DNA of 64,000 nt from Haloparvum alkalitolerans (GCF_050122995.1 NZ_JBNLIA010000004.1:62001-126000); one strand, 5' to 3'. Shown: positions 17,951 to 26,467, numbered from the stretch's first letter. Translations and numbers: made by a program. Notes: generated by a model not told the origin, from the letters alone.

Positions 17951-19017
17951 CGCTCCGCCTCCGCGGAGGGCGTCTCGGCGACGCCGCTCTCGCTCACGTC
18001 GCCACCGCCACCACCGCCCCCGCTCGCGTCGGCCGCGACCGGCGCCGCGCTCCCGGAGGGCGCGCCGTCCGTGCTCTCGCCGTCGCCGACCGCCTCGCCC
18101 TGTCTGGTCATGTCGACGAACACCTCCTCCAGCGAGGTCCGGCGGATCTCCAGGTCGACGATCTCGAACCCCTCGCGGTCGAGCGCGCGCACGAGGTCGG
18201 GCGCGACGAGCCCGCCCTGGCGTGCGACCGCGACCAGCCGGTCGCCGTCGACCTCGACGCGCTCGATCCGGTCGTCGCCCGCGACCGCATCGGGAACCGC
18301 GACGGCCGGGTCCCGGAGCGTGACCACGATGCGGTCGTTGCCGCGGTCCATCAGCTCCTCGGGCGAGGCGACGGTGACGACCTCGCCGGAATCGAGGATC
18401 GCCACCTCGTCGCAGAGCCGCTCGGCCTCCTCGATGTAGTGGGTCGTCAACAGGACGGTCGTGCCGTCGTCGTTGAGCTCGGTGACGAGCTCCCAGAGGT
18501 CCCTGCGGAGCTGGACGTCGACGCCCGCGGTCGGCTCGTCGAGGATGAGCAGGTCGGGGTCGGTCACGAGCGCCCGCGCGAGCATGAACCGGCGCTTCAT
18601 CCCGCCGGAGAGCCAGTCGAACCGCGTGTCCCGCTTGTCCCAGATGCCGACGCGCTTGAGCGCGCGCTCGGCCCGCTCGGCGGCCACGTCCTCCGGAACG
18701 CCGTGGTAGCCGGCCTTGTGTTCTAACACCTCGTGGATGGGGAAGAAGCGGTCGACGTTGAACTCCTGTGGCGCCAGCCCGATGCGGTCGCGCGCCTCCC
18801 GGTAGTCGTCCTCGACGTGGTTGCCGAAGACGTACGCGTCCCCGCCGGAGGCGCGCACCAGCCCGACGAGCACGTTGATGAACGTCGTCTTGCCGGCGCC
18901 GTTGGGACCGAGCAGGCCGAAGAAGGACCCTTCCGGCACCGTCAGCGACACCCCCTTCAGCGCCTCGACGTCCCCGTACCGCTTGCGGAGGCCGTCGATC
19001 TCCAGCGCGTTGGTCAT
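17947..19017 (-). CDS. ABC transporter ATP-binding protein (DrrA/NodI-like)
   Basis: A 356-residue ATPase that powers the permease encoded just downstream. Walker A GPNGAGKT is at residues 37-44, the Q-loop lies in IGLAPQEFNVDRFFP, the signature is LSGGMKRRFMLARAL, Walker B is LLILDEPTAGVD, and the H-loop is LLTTHYIEEAERL. The C-terminal extension, about 100 residues, is typical of DrrA-like proteins and ends in a glycine/serine-rich tail (seven Gly in a row). The ATG at 19017 removes an unlikely 34-residue extension. Confidence 0.94.
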   Translation of the reverse strand: MTNALEIDGLRKRYGDVEALKGVSLTVPEGSFFGLLGPNGAGKTTFINVLVGLVRASGGDAYVFGNHVEDDYREARDRIGLAPQEFNVDRFFPIHEVLEHKAGYHGVPEDVAAERAERALKRVGIWDKRDTRFDWLSGGMKRRFMLARALVTDPDLLILDEPTAGVDVQLRRDLWELVTELNDDGTTVLLTTHYIEEAERLCDEVAILDSGEVVTVASPEELMDRGNDRIVVTLRDPAVAVPDAVAGDDRIERVEVDGDRLVAVARQGGLVAPDLVRALDREGFEIVDLEIRRTSLEEVFVDMTRQGEAVGDGESTDGAPSGSAAPVAADASGGGGGGGDVSESGVAETPSAEAER

Positions 19018-19176
19018 GAATGACGGTGAGCCGCGGCCGCGGTTAAGCGGCGCGAAAGCGCCGGCCGCGGCGTCGGCGGACGAGCGACCCACGACCCCTC
19101 CGGAGCAGCAAGCGATCACTCCTGATCACTGATGGACGCGAATCACCGTGTGAACGCCTGACTGCCCCGGGATACA

Positions 19177-19186
19177 TTTATTATAC
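19177..19186 (+). promoter_or_regulatory. Strong TATA box
   Basis: TTTATTATAC, preceded by GGGATACA, is one of the most A/T-rich sites in this half of the window. It predicts transcription from about 19205-19212, just before the small ORF at 19215 and well upstream of the ORF at 19460. Confidence 0.6.
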
Positions 19187-19214
19187 CTCCCCTACACGTC
19201 ACGAGTGAGTCACG

Positions 19215-19316
19215 ATGACCACCCCGAACACAATCTGGACGACGCCGCTCCCGAAGAGCGGAGTCGCCGGGTATCGCGGGATGGTCGTCGCGTCCGTCGA
19301 CGCCGTCTCCGCGTAA
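19215..19316 (+). CDS. Possible 33-residue small protein
   Basis: An ATG close behind the strong TATA box opens a short frame, beginning MTTPNTIWTTPLPKSGVAGY and ending TAA at 19314-19316. Support is only position relative to the promoter; there are no recognisable domains. It could equally be non-coding leader RNA. Confidence 0.25.
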   Translation: MTTPNTIWTTPLPKSGVAGYRGMVVASVDAVSA

Positions 19317-19459
19317 CCCCCGCCGGACGCGGGACGGCGACGGTTTCTTCGCTCTCTCGACCCCCACATCGGAGAGTACGCCGTTTTCGTCCCCGTTCGG
19401 CCACCAGGACCGGTCGCACCGGCGCGACTCGCGAGGGTTCGACCCCCTTCCGGTCCCGT

Positions 19460-19732
19460 ATGGCCGCCGCAACCCACCAGGCCGACCGCACCGAGCGGAT
19501 CGCCGTGCGGCTGGAGGTGCCCCGCGACGCCGCGGGCGACCTCCACGCCGGCGTCCGAACCAAGCTCGACCGCGCCGCCGACGCCGACGTGATCGACGTC
19601 GACGTCACCGGCCTCCAGCCGCGGCTCAACGACCTCACCGTCGAGGCGAACGTGCGCGTCCGCCTCGCGAACGGCGCCGCGACCGCGGACCTGGCCGACC
19701 TCGTGGGGGTGCACGATGTCACCCGCCGCTGA
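19460..19732 (+). CDS. Small conserved-looking haloarchaeal protein
   Basis: A 90-residue ORF beginning MAAATHQADRTERIAVRLEV and containing ADVIDVDVTGLQPRLNDLTV and a final HDVTRR. It has the acidic, low-Lys composition of a real haloarchaeal protein, unlike the Arg-rich upstream in-frame extension back to 19205. Alternating hydrophobic strands suggest a small alpha/beta domain. I do not recognise a family. Confidence 0.5.
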   Translation: MAAATHQADRTERIAVRLEVPRDAAGDLHAGVRTKLDRAADADVIDVDVTGLQPRLNDLTVEANVRVRLANGAATADLADLVGVHDVTRR

Positions 19733-19791
19733 GTGGCCGCTCGAACGAGCGAGCCGCCGACCAGCCCGTCGACCGACCCACGGCACCGACC

Positions 19792-19827
19792 CGCCGACTG
19801 AGCCGCCGACTGAGCCGCCGACCGACC
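19792..19827. repeat. Three 12-base tandem units
   Basis: CGCCGACTGAGC occurs twice in tandem, followed by the variant CGCCGACCGACC, between two small ORFs. Confidence 0.7.
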
Positions 19828-19867
19828 CACCCCCGACGCGAGGGCATCGCGTCACACGACTCCGACG

Positions 19868-20194
19868 ATGGTACGACCCCGACACGCCGACGCACGCACC
19901 GACGCACGAACCGACGCACGCACCGACACAGCACGCGAGACGACCGCCGCGACGCTCGCCGCCGGCGGCGCCGCACCGCCCGACGCCGCGGCCGTGCCCC
20001 GCCTCGGCGTCCTGATCGCCTTGGCCGCGCTGCCCGTGGTCGTCGCGCTGGCCGCGAGCTACCCCGTCGCCGCGCTGGTCGCGCTGGCTGCGGTCGCGGG
20101 CGCCGGCACGCAGCGCGCCTACGACGCGCGCCGCGAGACCGACCGCGACCGGACGACGCGGACGCCCGCGACCGGGACGGCCGCCGGCGAGTGA
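19868..20194 (+). CDS. Small membrane protein, hypothetical
   Basis: A 108-residue ORF. The N-terminus carries an ARTD tandem encoded by 12-base repeats, and the middle has a strongly hydrophobic stretch (VLIALAALPVVVALAASYPV and onward), enough for two membrane spans. The C-terminus is charged and Thr-rich. It ends 47 bases before pus10. No family is recognised, and the repeat at its start makes the exact start uncertain. Confidence 0.45.
   Translation: MVRPRHADARTDARTDARTDTARETTAATLAAGGAAPPDAAAVPRLGVLIALAALPVVVALAASYPVAALVALAAVAGAGTQRAYDARRETDRDRTTRTPATGTAAGE
19888..19923. repeat. Three 12-base tandem units inside an ORF start
   Basis: CGACGCACGCAC is repeated three times with one change (GAAC in the second unit) and encodes repeated ARTD in the small membrane ORF. 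Confidence 0.7.
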
Positions 20195-20212
20195 CGAGCG
20201 CCGTCAGAAAAG

Positions 20213-20220
20213 CAATTACG
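20213..20220 (+). promoter_or_regulatory. TATA-like element of pus10
   Basis: CAATTACG lies 22-29 bases before ATG 20242. A GAGGAGG also stands directly against the ATG but is too close to serve as a normal ribosome-binding site, so leaderless translation is likelier. Confidence 0.45.
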
Positions 20221-20241
20221 CGGTCGCCCGCTTGAGGAGGT

Positions 20242-21525
20242 ATGAACGTACTCGAGGTCGCCGCCGACGCCGCCGCGACCGGGCCCGTGTGTGACGCCTG
20301 TCTCGGTCGGCTCGTCGCCGACCGCAGTTTCGGCCTCTCGAACGCGGAGCGGGGGCGCTCGCTCCGGGTCGCGAACGCGCTCGCGGACGACGCCGACTTC
20401 GACCCCGTCGAGACCGCCGACTGCTGGGTCTGCGAGGGCCACTGCGCCGCGTTCGACGAGTGGGCCGAGCGCGCCGTCGAGGCCGTCGGCGACGTCGACT
20501 TCTCGACCTACAACGTGGGCACCAGAACGCCGCCGCTGATCGAGGAGAACGAGGCGCTGCTCCGCGAGGAGTGCGGCCTCGAGGCCGACGCCGGCGAGCC
20601 GTTCAAGTCCGAGTTCAACCGCGAGGTGGGCAAGCGCGTCGGCCGCCTGACCGACGCGGAGGTCTCCTTCGACCGCCCGCACGTCCAGTTCACGCTGAAC
20701 CTCGAGGACGGGACCGCCGACGCGAAGGTGAACTCCACGTTCGTCTACGGCCGCTACCGCAAGCTGGAGCGCGACATCCCGCAGACGGAGTGGCCCTGCC
20801 GGGAGTGCGACGGCTCGGGGCGACAGGGGAGACAGCCCTGCGACCACTGTGACGGGACGGGCTACCTCTACCCCCACAGCGTCGAGGAGCTGACCGCGCC
20901 GGTCGTCGAAGACGTGCTCGGCGGCACCCAGGCGACGTTCCACGGCGCCGGCCGCGAGGACGTGGACGCGCTGATGCTCGGCACCGGCCGCCCGTTCGTG
21001 ATCGAGGTCGAGGAGCCGCAGCGGCGCCGGGCAGACGTGGAGCGCCTGCAGGCGGACATCAACGCCTTCGCCGAGGGGAAGATCGAGGTCGAGGGGTTAC
21101 GGCTCGCCACCTACGAGATGGTCGAGCGCGTCAAGCGCCACGACGCCTCGAAGCGCTACCGCGCCCGCGTGGAGTTCGGCGCGGACGTGAGCGAGGCCGA
21201 CCTCGCGGCCGCGGTCGACGCGCTGGAGGGCGCGACCATCGAACAGTACACGCCGAACCGCGTCGACCACCGGCGCGCAAACCTCACCCGCGAGCGCGAC
21301 GTCTACGAGATGACGGCCGAGTTGGAGGCCCCCCGCGAGGCGACCGTCGAGGTCCACGGCGCGGGCGGGCTCTACATCAAGGAGCTGATCTCGGGCGACG
21401 AGGGGCGCACGGAGCCGAGCCTCGCGGGCGAACTCGGCGTCGAGGCGGTCGTGACGGCGCTGGACGTGCTGGCCGTCGAGGGCGAGGACGAGCCGTTCGA
21501 GGACGCGGAGTTCTTCCGGGACTGA
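20242..21525 (+). CDS. pus10: tRNA pseudouridine(54/55) synthase Pus10
   Basis: A 427-residue enzyme making pseudouridine at tRNA positions 54 and 55 in archaea. The N-terminal THUMP-like part has zinc ligands CDAC (17-20) and CWVCEGHC (61-68). The catalytic domain has TFHGAGREDVDALMLGTGRP, with the predicted nucleophilic Asp in EDVDALML, and FVIEVEEPQRR. A second cysteine cluster (CRECDGSG and CDHCDGTG), resembling a DnaJ zinc knuckle, precedes the catalytic core. The C-terminal GAGGLYIKELISGDEGRTEP motif is a pseudouridine synthase hallmark. Confidence 0.95.
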   Translation: MNVLEVAADAAATGPVCDACLGRLVADRSFGLSNAERGRSLRVANALADDADFDPVETADCWVCEGHCAAFDEWAERAVEAVGDVDFSTYNVGTRTPPLIEENEALLREECGLEADAGEPFKSEFNREVGKRVGRLTDAEVSFDRPHVQFTLNLEDGTADAKVNSTFVYGRYRKLERDIPQTEWPCRECDGSGRQGRQPCDHCDGTGYLYPHSVEELTAPVVEDVLGGTQATFHGAGREDVDALMLGTGRPFVIEVEEPQRRRADVERLQADINAFAEGKIEVEGLRLATYEMVERVKRHDASKRYRARVEFGADVSEADLAAAVDALEGATIEQYTPNRVDHRRANLTRERDVYEMTAELEAPREATVEVHGAGGLYIKELISGDEGRTEPSLAGELGVEAVVTALDVLAVEGEDEPFEDAEFFRD

Positions 21526-21576
21526 CCGCGACGGCCGACGGAAAACGCCTATGACCGTTCGCCGCGTTCTTCGACC

Positions 21577-22275
21577 GTGATCTGTATCGGCGTCGACGAG
21601 GCCGGCAAGGGACCGGTGCTGGGACCGATGGTGGCGGCGGCCGTCCGGGTCGACCCCGAGACGCTGCCCGACGACGTGGACGACTCCAAGCGCGTCGCCC
21701 CCGCCCGCCGCGAGGAGTTGGCCGCCGCCCTCCGCGACCGCGAGGCCGTCGGAGTCGGGATCGGCGTCGTCGAGCCCGCCGAGATCGACGCGCCCGACAC
21801 CGACATGAACGGCCTGACGGTCGCCGCGCAGGCGCGGGCGCTCGCCGACCTGTTCTCGGCGGCGGACGACGACGGGCCGGGGGCCGAGGCGACCGAGGAC
21901 GACCCCCCGGAGGTCGTCGTCGACGCCGGCGACGTGCTCGCGGACCGGTTCGGGCGCCGCGTCCGTGAGGCGGTCGCCGACCGCGGCGGGCCGGACGTCG
22001 ACGTGACCGCGGAACACGGCGCGGACGAGTCCCACCCGGTCGTGAGCGCCGCCAGCGTCGTCGCGAAGGTGGAGCGGGACGCGCGGATGGCCGCGGTCGC
22101 CGAGCGCCACGAGGCCGACCCCGGAAGCGGCTACCCGGGCGACGCGACCACCGTCGAGTTTCTGGAGGCCTACGTCGACGAACACGGCGACGTGCCCGAC
22201 TGTGCACGCCGGTCGTGGCGCACCTGCGAGCGGTTGCTCGACGCGGCCGCCCAGTCCGGACTGGACGAGTTCTGA
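21577..22275 (+). CDS. rnhB: Ribonuclease HII
   Basis: A 232-residue nuclease removing RNA primers and misinserted ribonucleotides from DNA. The active-site Asp 7 and Glu 8 are in ICIGVDEAGKGPVLGPM, another Asp is in VVVDAGDVL, and ADESHPVVSAASVVAKVERD carries the family motif. The start is GTG 21577, because the nearby ATG at 21551 is in another frame and ends at once. A Gly/Asp-rich insertion near residues 95-110 is lineage-typical. Confidence 0.95.
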   Translation: MICIGVDEAGKGPVLGPMVAAAVRVDPETLPDDVDDSKRVAPARREELAAALRDREAVGVGIGVVEPAEIDAPDTDMNGLTVAAQARALADLFSAADDDGPGAEATEDDPPEVVVDAGDVLADRFGRRVREAVADRGGPDVDVTAEHGADESHPVVSAASVVAKVERDARMAAVAERHEADPGSGYPGDATTVEFLEAYVDEHGDVPDCARRSWRTCERLLDAAAQSGLDEF

Positions 22276-22277
22276 GA

Positions 22278-22532
22278 CTACCCGTCGCTCCCCTCTGGAA
22301 CGGCTTGCCCGAGCCACGAGAGGCCGAGCGCCAGCGCGCCAAGTTGGAGGACCACGAGCGTCGCGGCCGCGCCGGGCCACACGATCGCGGCGGTGCCGAG
22401 GATCAGGATCGCCCCGAGCGTGGCGACCGCGCGCGTGAGCAGGTAGACGAGGTCGCGGCGGACGCCGGGGTCGAGGCCGTCCGGTGGCCGGGTCGACGGC
22501 GCGTCGCTCGAAGCGGGGTCCGTGGCGGGCAT
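22278..22532 (-). CDS. Small two-span membrane protein
   Basis: An 84-residue protein, opposite to and ending three bases from rnhB. A polar Pro/Asp-rich N-terminus (about 25 residues) precedes two hydrophobic segments (VATLGAILILGTAAIVW and ATLVVLQLGALALGLSWLG). It follows secD closely on the same strand and may be the last gene of the secFD unit. Function unknown. The longer leftward frame running back to 23228 is a shadow of secD. Confidence 0.6.
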   Translation of the reverse strand: MPATDPASSDAPSTRPPDGLDPGVRRDLVYLLTRAVATLGAILILGTAAIVWPGAAATLVVLQLGALALGLSWLGQAVPEGSDG

Positions 22533-22582
22533 CGCTTGGTCGTCGAGCGCGGGCAGAAAAAAGCTCCCGACGACGGGCCGCC

Positions 22583-24220
22583 TTACCGTTCCGTCAGCAG
22601 CGTCCGCAGGATGTCGCCGTAGGCCGGGCGCGTGATGAGCACGCCGATGAGCACGCCGAGGATGGTGAAGATGGCGAACCCGGAGAGGTCGCCCAGTCCG
22701 AGCACCATCAGCGGCGACATGGCGATGATCGTTGTGGCGGCCGCGGCGCCGATCACCCAGAAGGCGCGGCGGAACCGCGAGTCGAACACCGTCCGGGAGT
22801 TCACGTCGCCCTCGCTCATCACCTCGTCGGCGATGATGATCAGGTCGTCGACGCCGGTCCCGACCACCGCGATGAACCCGGCGACGACCGCCAGGTCGAT
22901 CGGGTAGTTCACCAGCGCCGCGAAGCCGAGCAGCGCGTACACCTCCGCGAGCGCGGTGAGGATCATCGGCAGCGCGACCTCCTTCTCGCGGTAGCGGAGG
23001 AACACCATGCCCGCGACCGCGAACACCGAGATGATCCCGGTGATCAGCGAGTAGAGCCGGAAGCTCTCCCCCTGCGTCGGGGAGATGCTGGAGACGGACC
23101 CCTCGCCGCCGATGTTGAGCTCCGCGGGCAGCGCGCCGGCCCGGAGGTTGATCGAGACCTCCTGTGCGCGCTCGAAGGAGCCCTCCTCGTTGCCGGTCGT
23201 CAGCCGGAAGTTCGGGTCGTTCGCCCACGTCCCGGCGCGCATGCTGTCGGCGAGGCCGTCGTCCATCCCGAAGGTGCTGACCACCTCGTCGTCGACGACG
23301 AGCAGCAGGCAGGGGTCTTCGGTCTCGGTGTAGTCGTCGGTGTTACAGCGCCACCGCGTCCCCTGCCCGCGGCCGGCCGCGGCGTCGGCCTCCTGAACGG
23401 CCGCCTGGTACTGCTCCGCGGGCGACTGTTGTCCCTCCGGCGCGTCGCCCACGATGGTGACGGGGACGTACGCGACGTCGCTCCGCTGGTCGCGGGTCGC
23501 GGTACCGATCTCGTCGAAGTCGTCGCGCACGAGCGCGTTCCGGATGCGCGTGGCGTTGCCCTCAGCGTCCGGGTCCGGGTAGTAGATGTCGAGTCGGACC
23601 GTCCCGCGGTCCTCCAGCAGTTCGATCACGTCCTCGCGCCCCTCGCCGGGCACCTCGATCTGCATGTAGTGGCGCCCGCTGGGGTCGGTGACCTGCTGAA
23701 CCTGTCCGCCGGAGAGGCCCGCCTCGTTGATCTTCGACTGGATCACGTCCTGTGCCGCGTTGCGGGTCTCCTCGGTGACGCCGACGCGGACCTCGGTGTC
23801 CTCGGCCCAGTAGCCGGCCGCCTCGACCGCGGTCCGGAACTGCTCCTCGGTCACGTTCGCGTCGGTCACCTCGATGGTGCCGTACCCCTCGCGCTGGGTG
23901 CTCCGCGTCACCGAGATGTCGGTGCTGTCGGTCCCCGACAGCCCGTCCGCGACGGCCCGACCCACGTCCGGCGGGTCGTCGCCGTCGAAGTTCACGTCGG
24001 TCGCGGTGTATCCCTCCAACGGCGCGCGGATCCGCGTCCCGCCCGCCAGGTCGAGTCCGAACTGGAGGTTGGTGATCCCCTGTCTGGCGTCGGCGGGGTT
24101 CTCGTCGGCCGCGACGCCAGTCTCCGGCGCGAACTGGGGCGCGAACAGCACGACCGTCGAGGCGAGGACGACCACGACCAACAGCGCGACTCGCCAGTGC
24201 TTCTTGACCGGTTCGAGCAT
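22583..24220 (-). CDS. secD: Preprotein translocase subunit SecD
   Basis: A 545-residue membrane protein that, with SecF, assists export through SecY, probably driven by ion gradients. It has an N-terminal span (WRVALLVVVVLASTVVLFAP), the SecD signature LQFGLDLAGGTRIRAPLEG, a large extracellular P1 domain, and a C-terminal block of five spans beginning LYSLITGIISVFAVAGMVFL with VVAGFIAVVGTGVDDLIII. The C-terminal domain carries the DxDD/RND-like conserved acidic residues. Its ATG is directly adjacent to the secF stop, so it is translated from the same message. Confidence 0.95.
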   Translation of the reverse strand: MLEPVKKHWRVALLVVVVLASTVVLFAPQFAPETGVAADENPADARQGITNLQFGLDLAGGTRIRAPLEGYTATDVNFDGDDPPDVGRAVADGLSGTDSTDISVTRSTQREGYGTIEVTDANVTEEQFRTAVEAAGYWAEDTEVRVGVTEETRNAAQDVIQSKINEAGLSGGQVQQVTDPSGRHYMQIEVPGEGREDVIELLEDRGTVRLDIYYPDPDAEGNATRIRNALVRDDFDEIGTATRDQRSDVAYVPVTIVGDAPEGQQSPAEQYQAAVQEADAAAGRGQGTRWRCNTDDYTETEDPCLLLVVDDEVVSTFGMDDGLADSMRAGTWANDPNFRLTTGNEEGSFERAQEVSINLRAGALPAELNIGGEGSVSSISPTQGESFRLYSLITGIISVFAVAGMVFLRYREKEVALPMILTALAEVYALLGFAALVNYPIDLAVVAGFIAVVGTGVDDLIIIADEVMSEGDVNSRTVFDSRFRRAFWVIGAAAATTIIAMSPLMVLGLGDLSGFAIFTILGVLIGVLITRPAYGDILRTLLTER

Positions 24221-25126
24221 CTATCGGCTCACCCCCTCGAACTTGTACCAGCGCAGCAGGCTCACGTTCATCAGGTAGGTGTTCATCAGGTCGGCGCTCA
24301 GCCCCACTGCGAGAATGATGCCGATGTCGCGGAGCAGCGTGATGCCGAACAGCCACGCGACGACCGTCATCACGAGCATCGCGGCGATGGAGGTGAGCGT
24401 CATCGTCACGCCGGTCCGCATCGCGCGGCTCACCGACTCGTAGAAGCCGCCGGTGCGACGCAACACGGAGTTGTTCAACAGGATGTCCGAGTCCACGGAG
24501 TACCCGATGATCATCAGGAGGGCGGCGACCGTCCCGAGCGTCATCTCGATGCCGAGCAGGTTCATCATCGCGACCGGGATCAGCAGGTCGGAGAACGCCG
24601 AGGCGACGATGGCGAGCGAGGGGACGAACGAGCGGAACATCGCGAAGACGAGCACGCTCATGCCGAGGAACGCGACGCCGACGCCGGCCAGCGCCTGCGT
24701 GGCGACGCCGGCCCCGAAGCTCGCGGAGACGAAGCTCTCGCTCTCCACGCTGAAGCCGGACGCCTCGGCCTCCTCGGAGAGCGCGCTCAGCCGTTCCTGT
24801 CGCTGCTCGGGGTCGTCCGGGAGGTCGGCGTCGCGGAACGTCACCACGTAGGCGCCGTCCCCGGAGATGTACTGGATCGACGACGGCTCGGTGGAGAAGG
24901 CGTCGTCGAGCCGCGCGTCCGCCGCGTCGGTGCCCGCGTCGTCGGCGGTCACGCGGAGTTCGGCGCCGCCCGTGAACTCGACGCCGAGGTTCGCCGGCGC
25001 GCCGGTCACGACGTACCAGCCGCCGATCACCGCCAGCGAGACCACCAGCACGGCGAGCGGGATCGCGACCAGCTGCCGGTTCGTGTACCGGGTGTAGTCG
25101 ACCTCCGGTACGTCGATCTGGACCAT
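24221..25126 (-). CDS. secF: Preprotein translocase subunit SecF
   Basis: A 301-residue partner of SecD. The N-terminal span (LVAIPLAVLVVSLAVIGGWY), the motif LGVEFTGGAELRV, a short extracytoplasmic domain, and five C-terminal spans with IIGYSVDSDILLNNSVLRR (the conserved D-x-D region) are present. The ATG at 25126 is chosen because the 220 residues upstream in frame are Arg/Pro-rich nonsense. Order secF-secD is as in other haloarchaea. Confidence 0.95.
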   Translation of the reverse strand: MVQIDVPEVDYTRYTNRQLVAIPLAVLVVSLAVIGGWYVVTGAPANLGVEFTGGAELRVTADDAGTDAADARLDDAFSTEPSSIQYISGDGAYVVTFRDADLPDDPEQRQERLSALSEEAEASGFSVESESFVSASFGAGVATQALAGVGVAFLGMSVLVFAMFRSFVPSLAIVASAFSDLLIPVAMMNLLGIEMTLGTVAALLMIIGYSVDSDILLNNSVLRRTGGFYESVSRAMRTGVTMTLTSIAAMLVMTVVAWLFGITLLRDIGIILAVGLSADLMNTYLMNVSLLRWYKFEGVSR

Positions 25127-25291
25127 GCCCCGGGGTCGTCCTGCCGGCCGAATAAGCCTTCTTATCTTCCGAACGTGGCGGTGCGAGCGGTACGCCGACG
25201 GCGGAGCGATCCCCCTCGCGGCTCCGGGCGAGGACCGCGGCTCGCGGACCTCGGCGAAACCTCTAGGCGCCCCCGAACCGTACGGTAACAC

Positions 25292-25633
25292 ATGGCAGAC
25301 ACTGATCCACCGCGGGCGACGCGGGTCGTGCTCTCGTATCCGGAGAACGCGAGCGACTGGGCCCGCGAGCAGTTCGAGGCGGACCGCTACCGGAGCTACT
25401 TCCGACGCTCGCTCGGCACCGTGTCGGTCGGGGACGTCCGCGAGGAGTTCGTCGACGTCGGCTGTTGTGGCGACAGCCTCGACGTGGAGTTTCGGGTCGA
25501 AGCGGTCGAGACGGCGGCCGGGGAGACCGACCGCGCAGCGGTCACCGAGACCACCGAGATCGCGTACGTCGACCGCGAGGGCGACGTGGAGGGCGGCTGG
25601 CGCGTCCAGAGCGCGGCCGGGCCGGTGGAGTGA
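25292..25633 (+). CDS. Conserved haloarchaeal small protein
   Basis: A 113-residue acidic soluble protein, divergent from secF. It carries RVVLSYPENASDWAREQFEA and an unusual double-cysteine EFVDVGCCGDSLDVEFRVEA, suggesting metal or redox chemistry. I recognise no characterised family; it looks like a real conserved gene by composition and strand prediction. Confidence 0.65.
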   Translation: MADTDPPRATRVVLSYPENASDWAREQFEADRYRSYFRRSLGTVSVGDVREEFVDVGCCGDSLDVEFRVEAVETAAGETDRAAVTETTEIAYVDREGDVEGGWRVQSAAGPVE

Positions 25634-25661
25634 CGTAGGAGCCGGTGCGGTCCGACATCGG

Positions 25662-25741
25662 TGCTGAGTCGGTGCGGTGCTGAGTCGGTGCGGTGCTGAC
25701 GCGGTGCGATGCTGGGGCGGTGCTGTGCTGACGCGGTGTTG
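25662..25741. repeat. Five tandem 16-base units
   Basis: TGCTGAGTCGGTGCGG occurs twice exactly and then three times with changes, filling 25662-25741. The 16-base period is not a multiple of three, so it does not encode a peptide repeat. It lies in a 339-base gap with no credible gene. Confidence 0.85.
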
Positions 25742-25972
25742 GGGCGGCCGCGGCGTCGTGCGACCATCGCACACCGCGCCGACCACGTGTCGCCGCGATC
25801 AGGCGAAGGAGGCGGCGTCGCCGGTCGATCCGCGAGCCCGCCTCTGCGGGCGGCCCGGACCGTCTCCCGGAACCCGGCGCGGTCGAACCGGCTGGGACGT
25901 TCCGGCCGAGGCCGCCACGATCAACCGGACCTGTGACGGAAACGCTCCGTCGGAGTCCGTCCCGTCGTCGTG
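25742..25972. other. Intergenic sequence, nothing recognised
   Basis: About 230 bases between the 16-base repeat and the stop of the hydratase gene on the minus strand. ORFs here are Arg/Pro-rich and look like shadows. I see no RNA gene or promoter of note. Confidence 0.5.
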
Positions 25973-26467
25973 CTACTTGCGGGAGTCGCTCCCGGCCGTA
26001 GCCCCGCGCGGCTCCTCGACGGCCGCGTCGCGGCGCCGCACCATCCCGAGCGCGGTCCACGAGACGACGCGATCGCCGTCGCCGTTCACGCCCTCGGTGT
26101 ACAGGTCCGCGTAGCCGCGCTCGGGGTGTGACTCGGAGGCGCGGAGCTCCATCACGCCGGTAGTCCCGGTGAGCGTGTCGCCCGGGCGGACCGGCCGGTG
26201 CCAGCGGAGCTCCTCGACGCCCATTCCGCCGAGGAACGCCAGGTCGCCGAAGAGGGCGTCGGTCGCGAGCCGGTTGCAGACGCAGTAGGTGTGGAGCCCC
26301 GACGCCACCAGCCCGCCGAACGGCGACTCGTCGCCCACGTCGGGGTCGACGTGGAACGGGTGCGGGTCGAAGCGCTCCGCGAACGCCACGATCTCGGCTT
26401 CGGTGAGCGTGGCCTCACCGAGGCCGAAGCGGGTCTCCGTGTCCAGGTCCTCGAAGTGGAGGGTCAC
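25973..26467 (-). CDS. MaoC-type dehydratase/hydratase
   Basis: A 164-residue hotdog-fold protein likely hydrating enoyl-CoA. The R-hydratase motif is FDPHPFHVDPD (residues 33-43) followed by SPFGGLVASGLHTYCVCNRL. VRPGDTLTGTTGVMELRASE is the usual second strand region. Start is GTG 26467. Its role could be in fatty acid, amino acid or polyhydroxyalkanoate metabolism. It is divergent from the next gene. Confidence 0.87.
   Translation of the reverse strand: MTLHFEDLDTETRFGLGEATLTEAEIVAFAERFDPHPFHVDPDVGDESPFGGLVASGLHTYCVCNRLATDALFGDLAFLGGMGVEELRWHRPVRPGDTLTGTTGVMELRASESHPERGYADLYTEGVNGDGDRVVSWTALGMVRRRDAAVEEPRGATAGSDSRK

Larger units (their letters stand above)
19018..19459. other. Intergenic region with promoter, possible small ORF and folded RNA
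   Basis: A gap of about 440 bases. It contains a strong TATA-like TTTATTATAC (19177-19186), a possible 33-codon ORF beginning ATG 19215 and ending 19316, nested inverted repeats (ACGGCG/CGCCGT near 19334 and 19379), and a tRNA-like acceptor plus T-arm structure (19407-19457). No long gene is convincing. Confidence 0.5.

Noticed and set aside
16735..18439. Frames running through the repeat region and into the ABC genes
   Set aside because: They consist of translated repeats (APPRYYSVDGNR) and then reverse-frame shadow of the transporter; no domain or plausible start.
22278..23228. 316-residue frame opposite secD's end
   Set aside because: Only the last 84 residues are a plausible membrane protein; the rest is an Arg-rich shadow of secD.
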